The notes under the pieces: generated by a model
Databases searched by the model: none
What the model was told of the DNA's origin: nothing
Seen by the model: the letters and a program-made list of their open reading frames with translations, nothing else
Assembly (NCBI GenBank): GCA_038527375.1
Contig: JBCBFU010000003.1
Location: 62,001-126,000 of the forward strand
Direction: 5' to 3'
Origin: Shimia_B sp038527375
GTDB lineage: Bacteria; Pseudomonadota; Alphaproteobacteria; Rhodobacterales; Rhodobacteraceae
Length of the DNA: 64,000 nt
Translations under genes and position numbers: made by a program
In this document: in pieces, positions 7,416 through 14,753 of the stretch
Numbering within the stretch: the stretch's first letter is position 1
Layout of the letters: every line of letters starts with the position of its first letter

Positions 7416-8900
7416 TCAGGCGGACATGTCGTAGGCCTGCGATTGCCCGATCAGGGTGATGTCGTCGGCGGTCAGGGCGCCCGCGTTCTGGAGGGACAGA
7501 ATCGTTTCGCCGCCGAGCGACACATGGGTCACACCGGGCAGATTCGGGTCCTCGGCGATTTCCACGGACGGGTCTTCCAGCGCTGCATCGTCATAGACCA
7601 CGACCAACTTATCCTCGGCCATGTCGAAATCCTGCACGATCGCAGCCCCTTGCATCCAGTGGCCCACGACCAGCGTATCCTCGCCCTCGCCCAGTGTGAT
7701 GTGGTCATAGCTGCCCGCGATAACGCCATCGTCCCCGTCCCCGGCATTCAGGAAATCGCCGGTATCAGTGTCGATCCCGTCTGCCGACAGGGTGGTGCCC
7801 ACAAGGATATCATCGCCTGTGCCCGCAAACAGCGTGTCCTGCCCGGCCCCGCCGATCAGCACGTCATTACCGGCCCCGCCCTGCAGCCCGTCATTGCCGT
7901 CGCCGCCAAAGAGGGTGTCGTCGCCAGAGCCGCCGTTCAACAGGTCGCTGCCCGCGCCACCGGTCAGCTGGTCATTGCCCAGATGACCAAAGAGCGCGTC
8001 GTTCCCGATGCCCCCATCGGCGCTGTCGTTTCCGTTTTCGCCGTGGAGTTCGTCATTGCCGCTATCGCCCAGCAGGGTGTCGTCACCGTCGCCGCCAAAG
8101 GCAAAATCGTCGCCCGCGCCCGCGTCGATCAGGTCATCGCCGCCGCCACCGCCCAGTTCATCAACGCCGCCGAGGCCCAGAAGGTTGTCGTCACCGTCGC
8201 CGCCCACCAGACGCTCGCCCGACGCGTCGCCGATGATCGTCGTTCCGGTGGCTGTGTCCGCCTCTGCGTCTGTGTCTTGTGGAACACCACCCGATTGCGC
8301 GCCTGCGTCCATGCCGGGTCCCGCGTCAGCGAGGGACACGCCCGTGGACAGATCAAAGCCCTGCCCGTCGGCACCCCCCGGAGCATCGCCCGGAGCAACA
8401 GATGGACCCGCGCCCAGATCAAGGCCCACATCGGGACCCTCGCCGCCAGTGGCCAGAGTGTCGAGGTCGGCAAGCGCGTCGAGATCATCCAGAAGATCAT
8501 CCGCGCTCGATCCCGTGACTTCCTCCGTGTCATCGAGAAGCCCCGCGCCCGCGTCCATCCCCAGATCAGCAGCGCCGTCCAAGGTGCCGCTGGCCATGTC
8601 CTGTACGTCACCGGCCACATCCGCAGCCAGATCGACAACGCCCGCATCGCCAATCAGGCTGCCGGTCGTCGGATCGTCGATGGCGGGGACACCCGCGTTG
8701 CCTTCGCCGTCCGTCCCATCGTCGCTGTCGTCAAACAGGGCATCGAGCGACGCAAAGCCGGGCGCGGAGCTGGCGTCGCTGTCAAACGCGTCGTCCGCGT
8801 GTCCCGCGTCCTCATCCTCGCCGCCCTCGTCGGACCCCAGTGGGCCAACAAAGGCTGCGCCCATCATCATGACGCCCAGAAGGCTTGCCAACATCAACAT
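7416..8900 (-). CDS. RTX-type calcium-binding repeat protein
   Basis: A 494-residue acidic protein. The N-terminus has a hydrophobic segment (MLMLASLLGVMMMGAAF), then a ~200-residue Asp/Ala/Gly-rich low-complexity region. From about residue 225 there are many nonapeptide repeats of GGxGxDxLx type (GGDGDDNLLG, GGAGNDVLIG, GGSGDDTLFG) that would form a calcium-binding parallel beta-roll. The ATG at 8900 is chosen because it starts directly at the hydrophobic anchor; a longer reading begins at 8975. It is presumably exported or membrane-tethered, but no type I secretion genes are nearby. Its position between truB and rpsO is unusual. Confidence 0.85.
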   Translation of the reverse strand: MLMLASLLGVMMMGAAFVGPLGSDEGGEDEDAGHADDAFDSDASSAPGFASLDALFDDSDDGTDGEGNAGVPAIDDPTTGSLIGDAGVVDLAADVAGDVQDMASGTLDGAADLGMDAGAGLLDDTEEVTGSSADDLLDDLDALADLDTLATGGEGPDVGLDLGAGPSVAPGDAPGGADGQGFDLSTGVSLADAGPGMDAGAQSGGVPQDTDAEADTATGTTIIGDASGERLVGGDGDDNLLGLGGVDELGGGGGDDLIDAGAGDDFAFGGDGDDTLLGDSGNDELHGENGNDSADGGIGNDALFGHLGNDQLTGGAGSDLLNGGSGDDTLFGGDGNDGLQGGAGNDVLIGGAGQDTLFAGTGDDILVGTTLSADGIDTDTGDFLNAGDGDDGVIAGSYDHITLGEGEDTLVVGHWMQGAAIVQDFDMAEDKLVVVYDDAALEDPSVEIAEDPNLPGVTHVSLGGETILSLQNAGALTADDITLIGQSQAYDMSA

Positions 8901-9014
8901 ACGTGCACCTACGAAACCCAAACGTTCCCGCCGGGCTATACCGCAGGGCACATGAACAATCGCTGAACATCGCAAGGTATGGTTAACGCAGGCGGCCCCG
9001 TTCGACGGCAGGGC

Positions 9015-9521
9015 TCAGGTCCACGGCACCGGCTGCTGGCTGTAGCTGATGTACAGCGGGTGCTTGGGATGGCCGTCCTTGGACAGGCCCAGATGAAACA
9101 GCGGGCAGCCGGTGCCGCGCAAGAGCGCCTCGACCTGCGGGCCGCGGTTTAGATGCGCGCCGTGGGTGCCCCAGGCTGCAACCACATCGTCGGCCCATCG
9201 GGCGGCCTCGGTGATCGCGGCGTCGTTGGCAGGGCCGATGGGTTCGGCCGCCGCGCGCATCTTGCGCGGGTCGGTATCGCGCCACGCGAAGATGTTGCAA
9301 ACGCGGAAGGCGCCATAGCCCAAGGCGCGGGCGCGGCGTTCGCAGCGTTCGACCGTTGGGTCGTTCTGCACCTCGGTCGCGGTGGACGGGTTCAGCATGA
9401 CAAAGGCCACCTTGCGCCCGTCCGGGTCCCAGACGCGGGTCAGGGCATAACGGTAGCGTTCGCAGGGGGAATAGGTCGCAACAGACGGCGCATCGCCCTT
9501 GGTGTGGCTGCGGGTGATCAC
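9015..9521 (-). CDS. DUF1643 domain-containing protein
   Basis: A 168-residue cytoplasmic protein with DUF1643 features: YRYALTRVWDPDGRKVAFVMLNPSTA, NDPTVERCERRARALGYGAFRVCNIFAWR, then AWGTHG and FHLGLSKDGHPKHPLYIS. The function of the family is not known. The start is the GTG at 9521, which overlaps the truB stop codon (GTGA), so it is translationally coupled to truB. A longer reading that starts inside truB is rejected. Confidence 0.88.
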   Translation of the reverse strand: MITRSHTKGDAPSVATYSPCERYRYALTRVWDPDGRKVAFVMLNPSTATEVQNDPTVERCERRARALGYGAFRVCNIFAWRDTDPRKMRAAAEPIGPANDAAITEAARWADDVVAAWGTHGAHLNRGPQVEALLRGTGCPLFHLGLSKDGHPKHPLYISYSQQPVPWT

Positions 9522-10423
9522 CGCACGAAAACGCGTGTGGGGTGGAGTTCTGACCCGCGCAAGGTGCCGACGGCAACGGCCGCCCCATCGAGGGAGGCCC
9601 AAGCCTCGTCACCATACTGCGCCTCACCGGGATAGACGATCCCGGGATTGCCGTTGCGCAGGCGCGTGGCCCCTTCGGGTGTCGTGCGCAGTTCCGGCAG
9701 ATCGGCCAGCCCGACCTCGAGCGGTTGCAGGTGGGCGTCCAGCGCCGGGTCGCGGGCGAGCTCTTCGACCTGTTCCATGCTCAGACCACCCGCGGCATCA
9801 AAGGGACCCGACCAGATGCGGCGCAGGGACAGGACATGGCCGTGACAGCCAAGGGCCGCCCCCAGATCGCGCGCGATCGACCGCACATAGCCACCCTTGC
9901 CGCAGGTCATTTCCAGCGTCACGTGATCTGCATCGGGGCGGTCAGTCATCACCAACTCTTCGACCCAGAGCGGGCGGGCGGCCAGCGTGACGTCATCGCC
10001 GTCGCGGGCCTTCTTGTAGGCGCGCACGCCGTCGATCTTGACGGCGGAGAAGGCGGGCGGGACCTGCTGGATGTCGCCGACGAATTGGCCAAGGGCGGCC
10101 TTGATGTCATCATCTGAGGGCCGTGCATCGGACTGCGCCGTGACCTCGCCTTCGGCGTCGTCGGTGTTGGTGGCCTGCCCCAGACGCACGGTGAACTGAT
10201 AGGCCTTCAACGCGTCGGTGATGTAGGGGACGGTCTTCGTCGCCTCGCCCAGTGCGACGGCCAGAACGCCCGTGGCCGCAGGATCGAGCGTGCCCGCATG
10301 GCCCGCCTTGCGCGCATTCAGCGCCCAGCGCACCTTGTTGACCACCGCCGTGGAGGTGGGGCCCGCGGGTTTGTCGATGATCAGCCAGCCCGAGATATCG
10401 CGGCCTTTGCGGGTGCGCCCCAT
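9518..10423 (-). CDS. truB: tRNA pseudouridine(55) synthase
   Basis: A 301-residue TruB that isomerises U55 in the T-loop of tRNAs. Motif I, with the catalytic aspartate, is visible as HAGTLDPAATGVL (Asp at about residue 47), preceded by the KP segment GWLIIDKPAGPTS. The central PPAFSAVKIDGVRAYKKAR and YVRSIARDLG motifs are also typical. AGGA sits about 9 bases before the ATG at 10423, which is preferred over a TTG two codons upstream. It lies in the rbfA-truB translation/RNA-maturation group. Confidence 0.95.
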   Translation of the reverse strand: MGRTRKGRDISGWLIIDKPAGPTSTAVVNKVRWALNARKAGHAGTLDPAATGVLAVALGEATKTVPYITDALKAYQFTVRLGQATNTDDAEGEVTAQSDARPSDDDIKAALGQFVGDIQQVPPAFSAVKIDGVRAYKKARDGDDVTLAARPLWVEELVMTDRPDADHVTLEMTCGKGGYVRSIARDLGAALGCHGHVLSLRRIWSGPFDAAGGLSMEQVEELARDPALDAHLQPLEVGLADLPELRTTPEGATRLRNGNPGIVYPGEAQYGDEAWASLDGAAVAVGTLRGSELHPTRVFVR

Positions 10424-10499
10424 GGTCAAATTCCTATGTTCCGAGGGTCGGCGGGGTATCGCGGAGACCTTGGTCCGTCAACCGCGGACAATCGGGGCG

Positions 10500-11237
10500 T
10501 CAATCGGTGACGGCGAGGATCGGACCCATGCGCGGGCCGCCATCCAGACGCGGCCCCCCGGCCACGTCGTCGCGGATATAAAGCCGCGAGATCGAGCCAT
10601 CGAGGAAGAGCGCCTGATCGGCGCCCAAGTGATCGCGAAAGAGGCTGCCGAATGCGTGGAACGTCACCGCATTGTCGGTGATCGCCATCCAGAGCGTCGC
10701 GCCATCGGGCGACATACCCACGCCATTGCGGCGTTTGCGGCTGTCGGAGTCGGGGAGGAAGCGCGGGTGGAGTTCACCGTCGATCACGAGCATTGGCCCG
10801 GATTGCGTGGCGTAGCGGCAGGCGGGGGCCTCCTCCACATAGCGCAGGGTCTCAACGACCCGGGCGGACCCGTCGTTCAGGCACAGGACCCCGTTTGGCA
10901 GAAGCCCGAAATTGCCCGGGCCCGCGTTCGGGATCACCCGCATGACCGTATCGCCGTCTTCCACATAGTGGCCCACGGGGCGGCGGTCTTCGTGATACAT
11001 GCCGCCGTTCATGGCGATCTGGACGGTATCGGGCAGGGCGGAAAAGGAGCCGTAGGGCTGCGCGGTTTCAGGATCGTTCAGGAACAAACGGACCGTGTCG
11101 GTGGCAACATCCACGCGGCAGATCGTGTAGCGGTTGCCGTCCACCCTCTCGGCCGCGCATTCGGCGGCGCTGGCGGCGTGCGGCACGCCCATCCAGAGCG
11201 CGCAGAGAAGCGCGGTGGCGCTAATCCTCGAGATCAC
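10500..11237 (-). CDS. Secreted phosphodiester glycosidase (NAGPA/DUF2233) family protein
   Basis: A 245-residue protein with a signal peptide (about residues 1-24, ending HAASAAEC) and the phosphodiester glycosidase domain: IAMNGGMYHEDRRPVGHYVEDG, GPGNFGLLPNGVLCL, ATQSGPMLVIDGELHP, RRNGVGMSPDGATLWMAITD and ALFLDGSISRLYI. Family members cleave sugar phosphodiester bonds, for example the uncovering enzyme for mannose-6-phosphate; the bacterial substrate may be a cell-wall or glycolipid component. The start is a GTG that overlaps the end of rbfA by 17 bases, so it is probably coupled to it. Confidence 0.85.
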   Translation of the reverse strand: MISRISATALLCALWMGVPHAASAAECAAERVDGNRYTICRVDVATDTVRLFLNDPETAQPYGSFSALPDTVQIAMNGGMYHEDRRPVGHYVEDGDTVMRVIPNAGPGNFGLLPNGVLCLNDGSARVVETLRYVEEAPACRYATQSGPMLVIDGELHPRFLPDSDSRKRRNGVGMSPDGATLWMAITDNAVTFHAFGSLFRDHLGADQALFLDGSISRLYIRDDVAGGPRLDGGPRMGPILAVTD

Positions 11238-11616
11238 GCCGCACCTCGTCCGAGTTCAGGAGCGCGCGGGTTTCGTCCATCTTGTCGAAGGTCTCGTCGA
11301 TGCGAAAGCGCAGGTCGGGCGTGTATTTCAGGTTGGAACTGCGCCCGATCATGCGGCGCAATTCGCCTTTGTTTCGGGCCAGTGCCTCGATGGCCTCGGC
11401 ATGGCCGCGACCGCCCAGCGGCATCACATAGGCCGTCGCGATCTTGAGATCGGGCGATGTGCGCACCTCGGTCACGGTGATGGACATGCGGCCCAGATCG
11501 GGATCATGTAGATCCCCGCGCGCGAGCACATCCGACAGGGTACGCCGGATCAATTCCGCCACGCGCAACTGGCGCTGACTGGGGCCGGGGCCGTCATGAA
11601 AGGTGTTCTTTGCCAT
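11221..11616 (-). CDS. rbfA: 30S ribosome-binding factor
   Basis: A 131-residue RbfA, a KH-type protein needed for 16S rRNA 5'-end maturation and cold-adapted 30S assembly. Typical features are RQLRVAELIRRTLSDVLARGD, the ITVTEVRTSPDLKIATAYV strand-helix, LRRMIGRSSNLKYTPDLRFRIDETFD and the acidic C-terminus. The ATG at 11616 matches the conserved MAKN-type start. It is divergent from dapB with a ~97-base spacer that must hold both promoters, and it heads the group glycosidase, truB, DUF1643. Confidence 0.95.
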   Translation of the reverse strand: MAKNTFHDGPGPSQRQLRVAELIRRTLSDVLARGDLHDPDLGRMSITVTEVRTSPDLKIATAYVMPLGGRGHAEAIEALARNKGELRRMIGRSSNLKYTPDLRFRIDETFDKMDETRALLNSDEVRRDLED

Positions 11617-11712
11617 GGCGCACAGATACGGGTGCCGCGCGCCTTTTCCAAGCGGGGTTTGCAACATCCGGCCTGCGCAGGCAGAAAGGCGCGAAATCAG
11701 GGAGAGATGGCC

Positions 11713-12534
11713 ATGACGGACCTGCCGGGAATTGTTGTCACAGGGGCCTCGGGGCGCATGGGGCAGATGTTGGTGCGCGTGATCACCGACAGCCCGGCGG
11801 CGCGTCTGGTGGGCTGTATCGAACGGTCGGGCCACGAGTGGGTCGGGCGTGATATTGGGGCGGCCATGGGCGGGGCCGATCTGGGCGTGGTGGTCAGTGA
11901 TGACCCGCTGGAGGCTTTTGCCAAGGCGCAGGCGGTCATCGACTTTACAGCGCCGGAGGCCACGCTGGAATTCGCCGCGCTGGCCGCACAGGCGCGCGCC
12001 GTTCACGTGATCGGGACCACCGGCATGACGGATGATCAGATTGCCGCGCTGGAACCGGCGAGCCGTCACGCGACCATCGTGCGTGCGGGCAATATGAGCC
12101 TGGGTGTGAACCTCTTGGTGCAGTTGACCAAGCAGGTGGCCGCGGCGCTGGACGAGGATTTCGATATCGAGGTGATCGAGGCGCATCACCACCACAAGGT
12201 CGACGCACCGTCCGGCACCGCCCTGATGCTGGGCGAGGCCGCCGCCGAAGGGCGCGGCGTGACCTTGGCCGATGTGAAGGATGCGGCCCGCGACGGGATC
12301 ACCGGCGCGCGCGAACGCGGGCATATCGGGTTTTCCAACATCCGCGGCGGCGACATCGTGGGGGAGCATGACGTGCTCTTTGCTGGGCCGGGAGAGCGGA
12401 TCGTGCTGCGTCACGTGGCCTCTGACCGGACGCTCTTTGCCAAGGGCGCGCTGAAGGCCGCGATTTGGGGGCAGGGCAAGGCGCCGGGCCATTACGATAT
12501 GTTGGATGTTCTGGGGCTGAAGCCCGGCGGATGA
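11713..12534 (+). CDS. dapB: 4-hydroxy-tetrahydrodipicolinate reductase
   Basis: A 273-residue DapB, the NAD(P)H-dependent reductase of the diaminopimelate/lysine pathway. The Rossmann motif GASGRMGQ lies at residues ~11-18, GTTGMT at ~102, and the active-site/substrate motif EAHHHHKVDAPSGTA at ~155-170. The ATG at 11713 has GGAGAG about 8 bases upstream; another in-frame ATG two codons earlier is possible. It lies alone and divergent from rbfA. Confidence 0.96.
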   Translation: MTDLPGIVVTGASGRMGQMLVRVITDSPAARLVGCIERSGHEWVGRDIGAAMGGADLGVVVSDDPLEAFAKAQAVIDFTAPEATLEFAALAAQARAVHVIGTTGMTDDQIAALEPASRHATIVRAGNMSLGVNLLVQLTKQVAAALDEDFDIEVIEAHHHHKVDAPSGTALMLGEAAAEGRGVTLADVKDAARDGITGARERGHIGFSNIRGGDIVGEHDVLFAGPGERIVLRHVASDRTLFAKGALKAAIWGQGKAPGHYDMLDVLGLKPGG

Positions 12535-12631
12535 CCGCCAATTGGACCTGATCACACCTCTGATCACGGGGCTGTGACGCATCCATACCCTGCTGTGGCG
12601 CGTAGTATTCACGTGACACACGGAGGATATT

Positions 12632-13012
12632 ATGTCCCAGACGACGATACGCGCGGTGGCGCTGGGTGCGCTGATGGCGGCAGGGTTCGCGATTGCGCCC
12701 AAGGCGGCCACGGCCATGGAAAAGATCGACGACCGTGCCGCGTTCATGGCCACGCTCGGCGGTCGGTCCCTGAACATCCGGCTCTACGGGCTGGAGCTTC
12801 GGGTTTTGGATGATGGCCGCATCATCGGCCGCGCGGCGGGCCGCGACGTGTCCGGCGCGTGGACTTGGGAAGCGGGCTATTTTTGCCGGTCCATGATGTG
12901 GGGCGCGCGGGAGATCCCGTATAACTGTCAGGAAGTGCGCGCCGAAGGTGACAGGATGCGGTTCACCAGTGATCGCGGCACGGGCGACACGGCTGTCTTC
13001 GGCCTGAGATAG
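12632..13012 (+). CDS. Small exported protein of Rhodobacterales type
   Basis: A 126-residue protein with a clear signal peptide (AVALGALMAAGFAIAPKAATA, cleavage near residue 28). The mature part has an LRVLDDGRIIGRAAGRDVSGAWTWEAGYFCRSMMWG segment and a cysteine pair (YFCRS, YNCQE) that could form a disulphide. Similar short proteins in related genomes are sometimes mislabelled dihydrodipicolinate reductase because they follow dapB. Nothing here resembles a reductase. Its function is unknown. AGGAG-like bases precede the ATG. Confidence 0.75.
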   Translation: MSQTTIRAVALGALMAAGFAIAPKAATAMEKIDDRAAFMATLGGRSLNIRLYGLELRVLDDGRIIGRAAGRDVSGAWTWEAGYFCRSMMWGAREIPYNCQEVRAEGDRMRFTSDRGTGDTAVFGLR

Positions 13013-13044
13013 CGGGCCTGAACCCGTCGCGGGGCGCGACGGGT

Positions 13045-13080
13045 GCCTCCGGCGGAGGTATTTTGTGCAAAAGGAAATGG
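13045..13080 (+). repeat. Dispersed intergenic repeat, copy 1
   Basis: CCTCCGGCGGAGGTATTTT followed by GTGCAAAAGGAAATGG. The same pattern (CCTCCGGCGG, GTATTTT, a purine-rich AAAGGAAATG or GAAAGATGAAG tail) recurs at 48541-48590 and 55191-55226 and partly at 47593-47632. Sequences of this kind are common between genes in Rhodobacterales. Confidence 0.6.
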
Positions 13081-13121
13081 GGCTTGCGCGTCTTGTCTGA
13101 CCTCGGTGTCTGACCACTGTT

Positions 13122-13322
13122 TCAGAAGTCGACGGCGATGCCCTTTTTCTCCCAATCGCCGAAGCGGATGGGTTCGGGGCCGTCGCGGCCGCCGAGCTCG
13201 GTCGGCATATCCTTCACCTTTGCATCGGCGGCCTTGCGGCGGGCTTCGGCCTCGGCCAGCGCGCGTTGGGCCGCGGGGGGGAGGTCGTCCCGAGATTTGG
13301 CAGGGGTGTTGTCATCACTCAT
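13122..13322 (-). CDS. DUF1674 / SDHAF4-like small protein
   Basis: A 66-residue protein. Its second half, TELGGRDGPEPIRFGDWEKKGIAVDF, is the DUF1674 signature shared with the succinate dehydrogenase assembly factor SDHAF4, which binds flavinylated SdhA in mitochondria. It may help assemble complex II, though no sdh gene is nearby. The N-terminal half is a charged Ala/Glu helix. The ATG at 13322 lies 45 bases from the divergent rsmB start, and the conserved C-terminus ends exactly at the stop. Confidence 0.85.
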   Translation of the reverse strand: MSDDNTPAKSRDDLPPAAQRALAEAEARRKAADAKVKDMPTELGGRDGPEPIRFGDWEKKGIAVDF

Positions 13323-13367
13323 GGGGTTGATATACGCGCGCGCTTGACCCGCGCCAAGGAGGCCCAG

Positions 13368-14654
13368 ATGTCGCAAGCCGCAAAACATGCATCCCCGCGT
13401 CAGGTCGCCTTGGCGCTGATGGCCGGTGTTCTGGACGAGGGACGGTTGCTGAGCGATCTGGTGGCGACGCCCATGGTGACCGAGCTTGCTCCGGGGGATC
13501 GCGCGCGGGCGGCGCGGCTGGCGACCGAGACATTGCGGACGCTCGACCGGGCGGACCGGCTGCTCAAACCCCTGTTGCGCAAGGAGCCGCCCTTGATGGT
13601 GCAGAATATCCTGCGTCTGGGCGTGGTGGAGATTTGCGGGAACGGCGAGGCCGCGCACGGGGTCGTCAATGATCTGGTGGGCATCGCGGGCGCGAGCAAT
13701 CGGACGCAGCCCTACAAGGGCATGGTCAACGCCGTTTTGCGCCGCGCGGGCGAGGCCGGTGAAGGGAAATGGGGCAAGATGCCCGTGCCGCGCCTGCCCA
13801 AATGGCTGCGCCAACCGTTGATGGCGGCCTATGGCAACAGCGCGATGCAGGGGATCGAGGCCGCGCATCTGCGGGGCGCGCCGCTCGATCTTTCGGTCAA
13901 GCCCGGTGTTGATGCAGCGGCGCTGGCCGAGGCGACCGCAGGTGTGGTTCTGCCGACGGGATCCGTGCGGATCGCGGGCACGCCGCAAGTGTCGGCCCTG
14001 CCGGGGTTCGATGCCGGGGATTGGTGGGTGCAGGATGCGGCTGCGGCCCTGCCTGCGCAGCTGCTGAATGCCCAACCGGGGGAGGTCGTGGCGGATTTCT
14101 GCGCGGCGCCCGGCGGTAAAACCATGCAATTGGCTGCCGCGGGCGCGCAGGTCACGGCCGTTGACAGCCACGGTGGGCGGCTGGAGCGGGTGCACGAAAA
14201 CCTGACGCGCGTGGGCCTGTCGGCTGAGGTTATCGAGGCTGATGTGCTTCGCCTAGGTGGCAGCTTTGACGCGATCCTGCTCGATGCGCCCTGTTCAGCC
14301 ACCGGCACGATCCGGCGCCACCCCGATCTGCCATACGCGCGCGACGGTCACGGGATCAGCGAGTTGATCGCGCTTCAGGCCCAAATGATCGACGCGGCGC
14401 TCGCGCAGCTCAACCCCGGGGGGCGGATGGTGTTCTGTACCTGCTCGCTTTTGCCCGATGAGGGCGAGGTGCAGGTCGAGGAGGCGTTGGCCCGGCACCC
14501 GGGTGTGACCACCGACCGCGCGGTGCTGGAGCGTCCGGGGATCGACCCCGCGTGGATCACCGAGGAGGGGGGCTTGCGCCTGCGCCCCGACTACTGGTCC
14601 GAGCAGGGCGGCATGGACGGGTTCTACATGGCCCTGCTGCACAAACCCGCCTGA
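13368..14654 (+). CDS. rsmB: 16S rRNA (cytosine(967)-C5)-methyltransferase, RsmB/Fmu family
   Basis: A 428-residue protein with an N-terminal NusB-like helical RNA-binding domain (residues ~1-130, PRQVALALMAGVLDEG and LRLGVVEICG) and a C-terminal SAM-dependent RNA m5C methyltransferase domain. SAM motif I is DFCAAPGGKTMQLA, motif IV with the first cysteine is LLDAPCSATGTIRRHPD, and the catalytic cysteine motif is FCTCSLLPDEGE. AAGGAGG precedes the ATG at 13368. It is followed by the heparinase-like gene. Confidence 0.93.
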   Translation: MSQAAKHASPRQVALALMAGVLDEGRLLSDLVATPMVTELAPGDRARAARLATETLRTLDRADRLLKPLLRKEPPLMVQNILRLGVVEICGNGEAAHGVVNDLVGIAGASNRTQPYKGMVNAVLRRAGEAGEGKWGKMPVPRLPKWLRQPLMAAYGNSAMQGIEAAHLRGAPLDLSVKPGVDAAALAEATAGVVLPTGSVRIAGTPQVSALPGFDAGDWWVQDAAAALPAQLLNAQPGEVVADFCAAPGGKTMQLAAAGAQVTAVDSHGGRLERVHENLTRVGLSAEVIEADVLRLGGSFDAILLDAPCSATGTIRRHPDLPYARDGHGISELIALQAQMIDAALAQLNPGGRMVFCTCSLLPDEGEVQVEEALARHPGVTTDRAVLERPGIDPAWITEEGGLRLRPDYWSEQGGMDGFYMALLHKPA

Positions 14655-14753
14655 AATCACACATTCCGCAAAGCGGATGACTTGGGGTGCGGCCTGCGGT
14701 ATCGTTTCAGCAAAACAAAAGACTCGTCCTGAGGCAGTTCGCGCGAGGCCCCA

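Noticed and set aside
7359..8966. 535-codon plus-strand reading frame opposite the RTX gene
   Set aside because: It mirrors the RTX repeats; the composition is a by-product of the GGxGxD repeats on the other strand, and it has no RBS or domain.
12541..12575. TGATCAC direct repeats after dapB as an operator
   Set aside because: Two short copies only, with no regulator nearby; likely chance.
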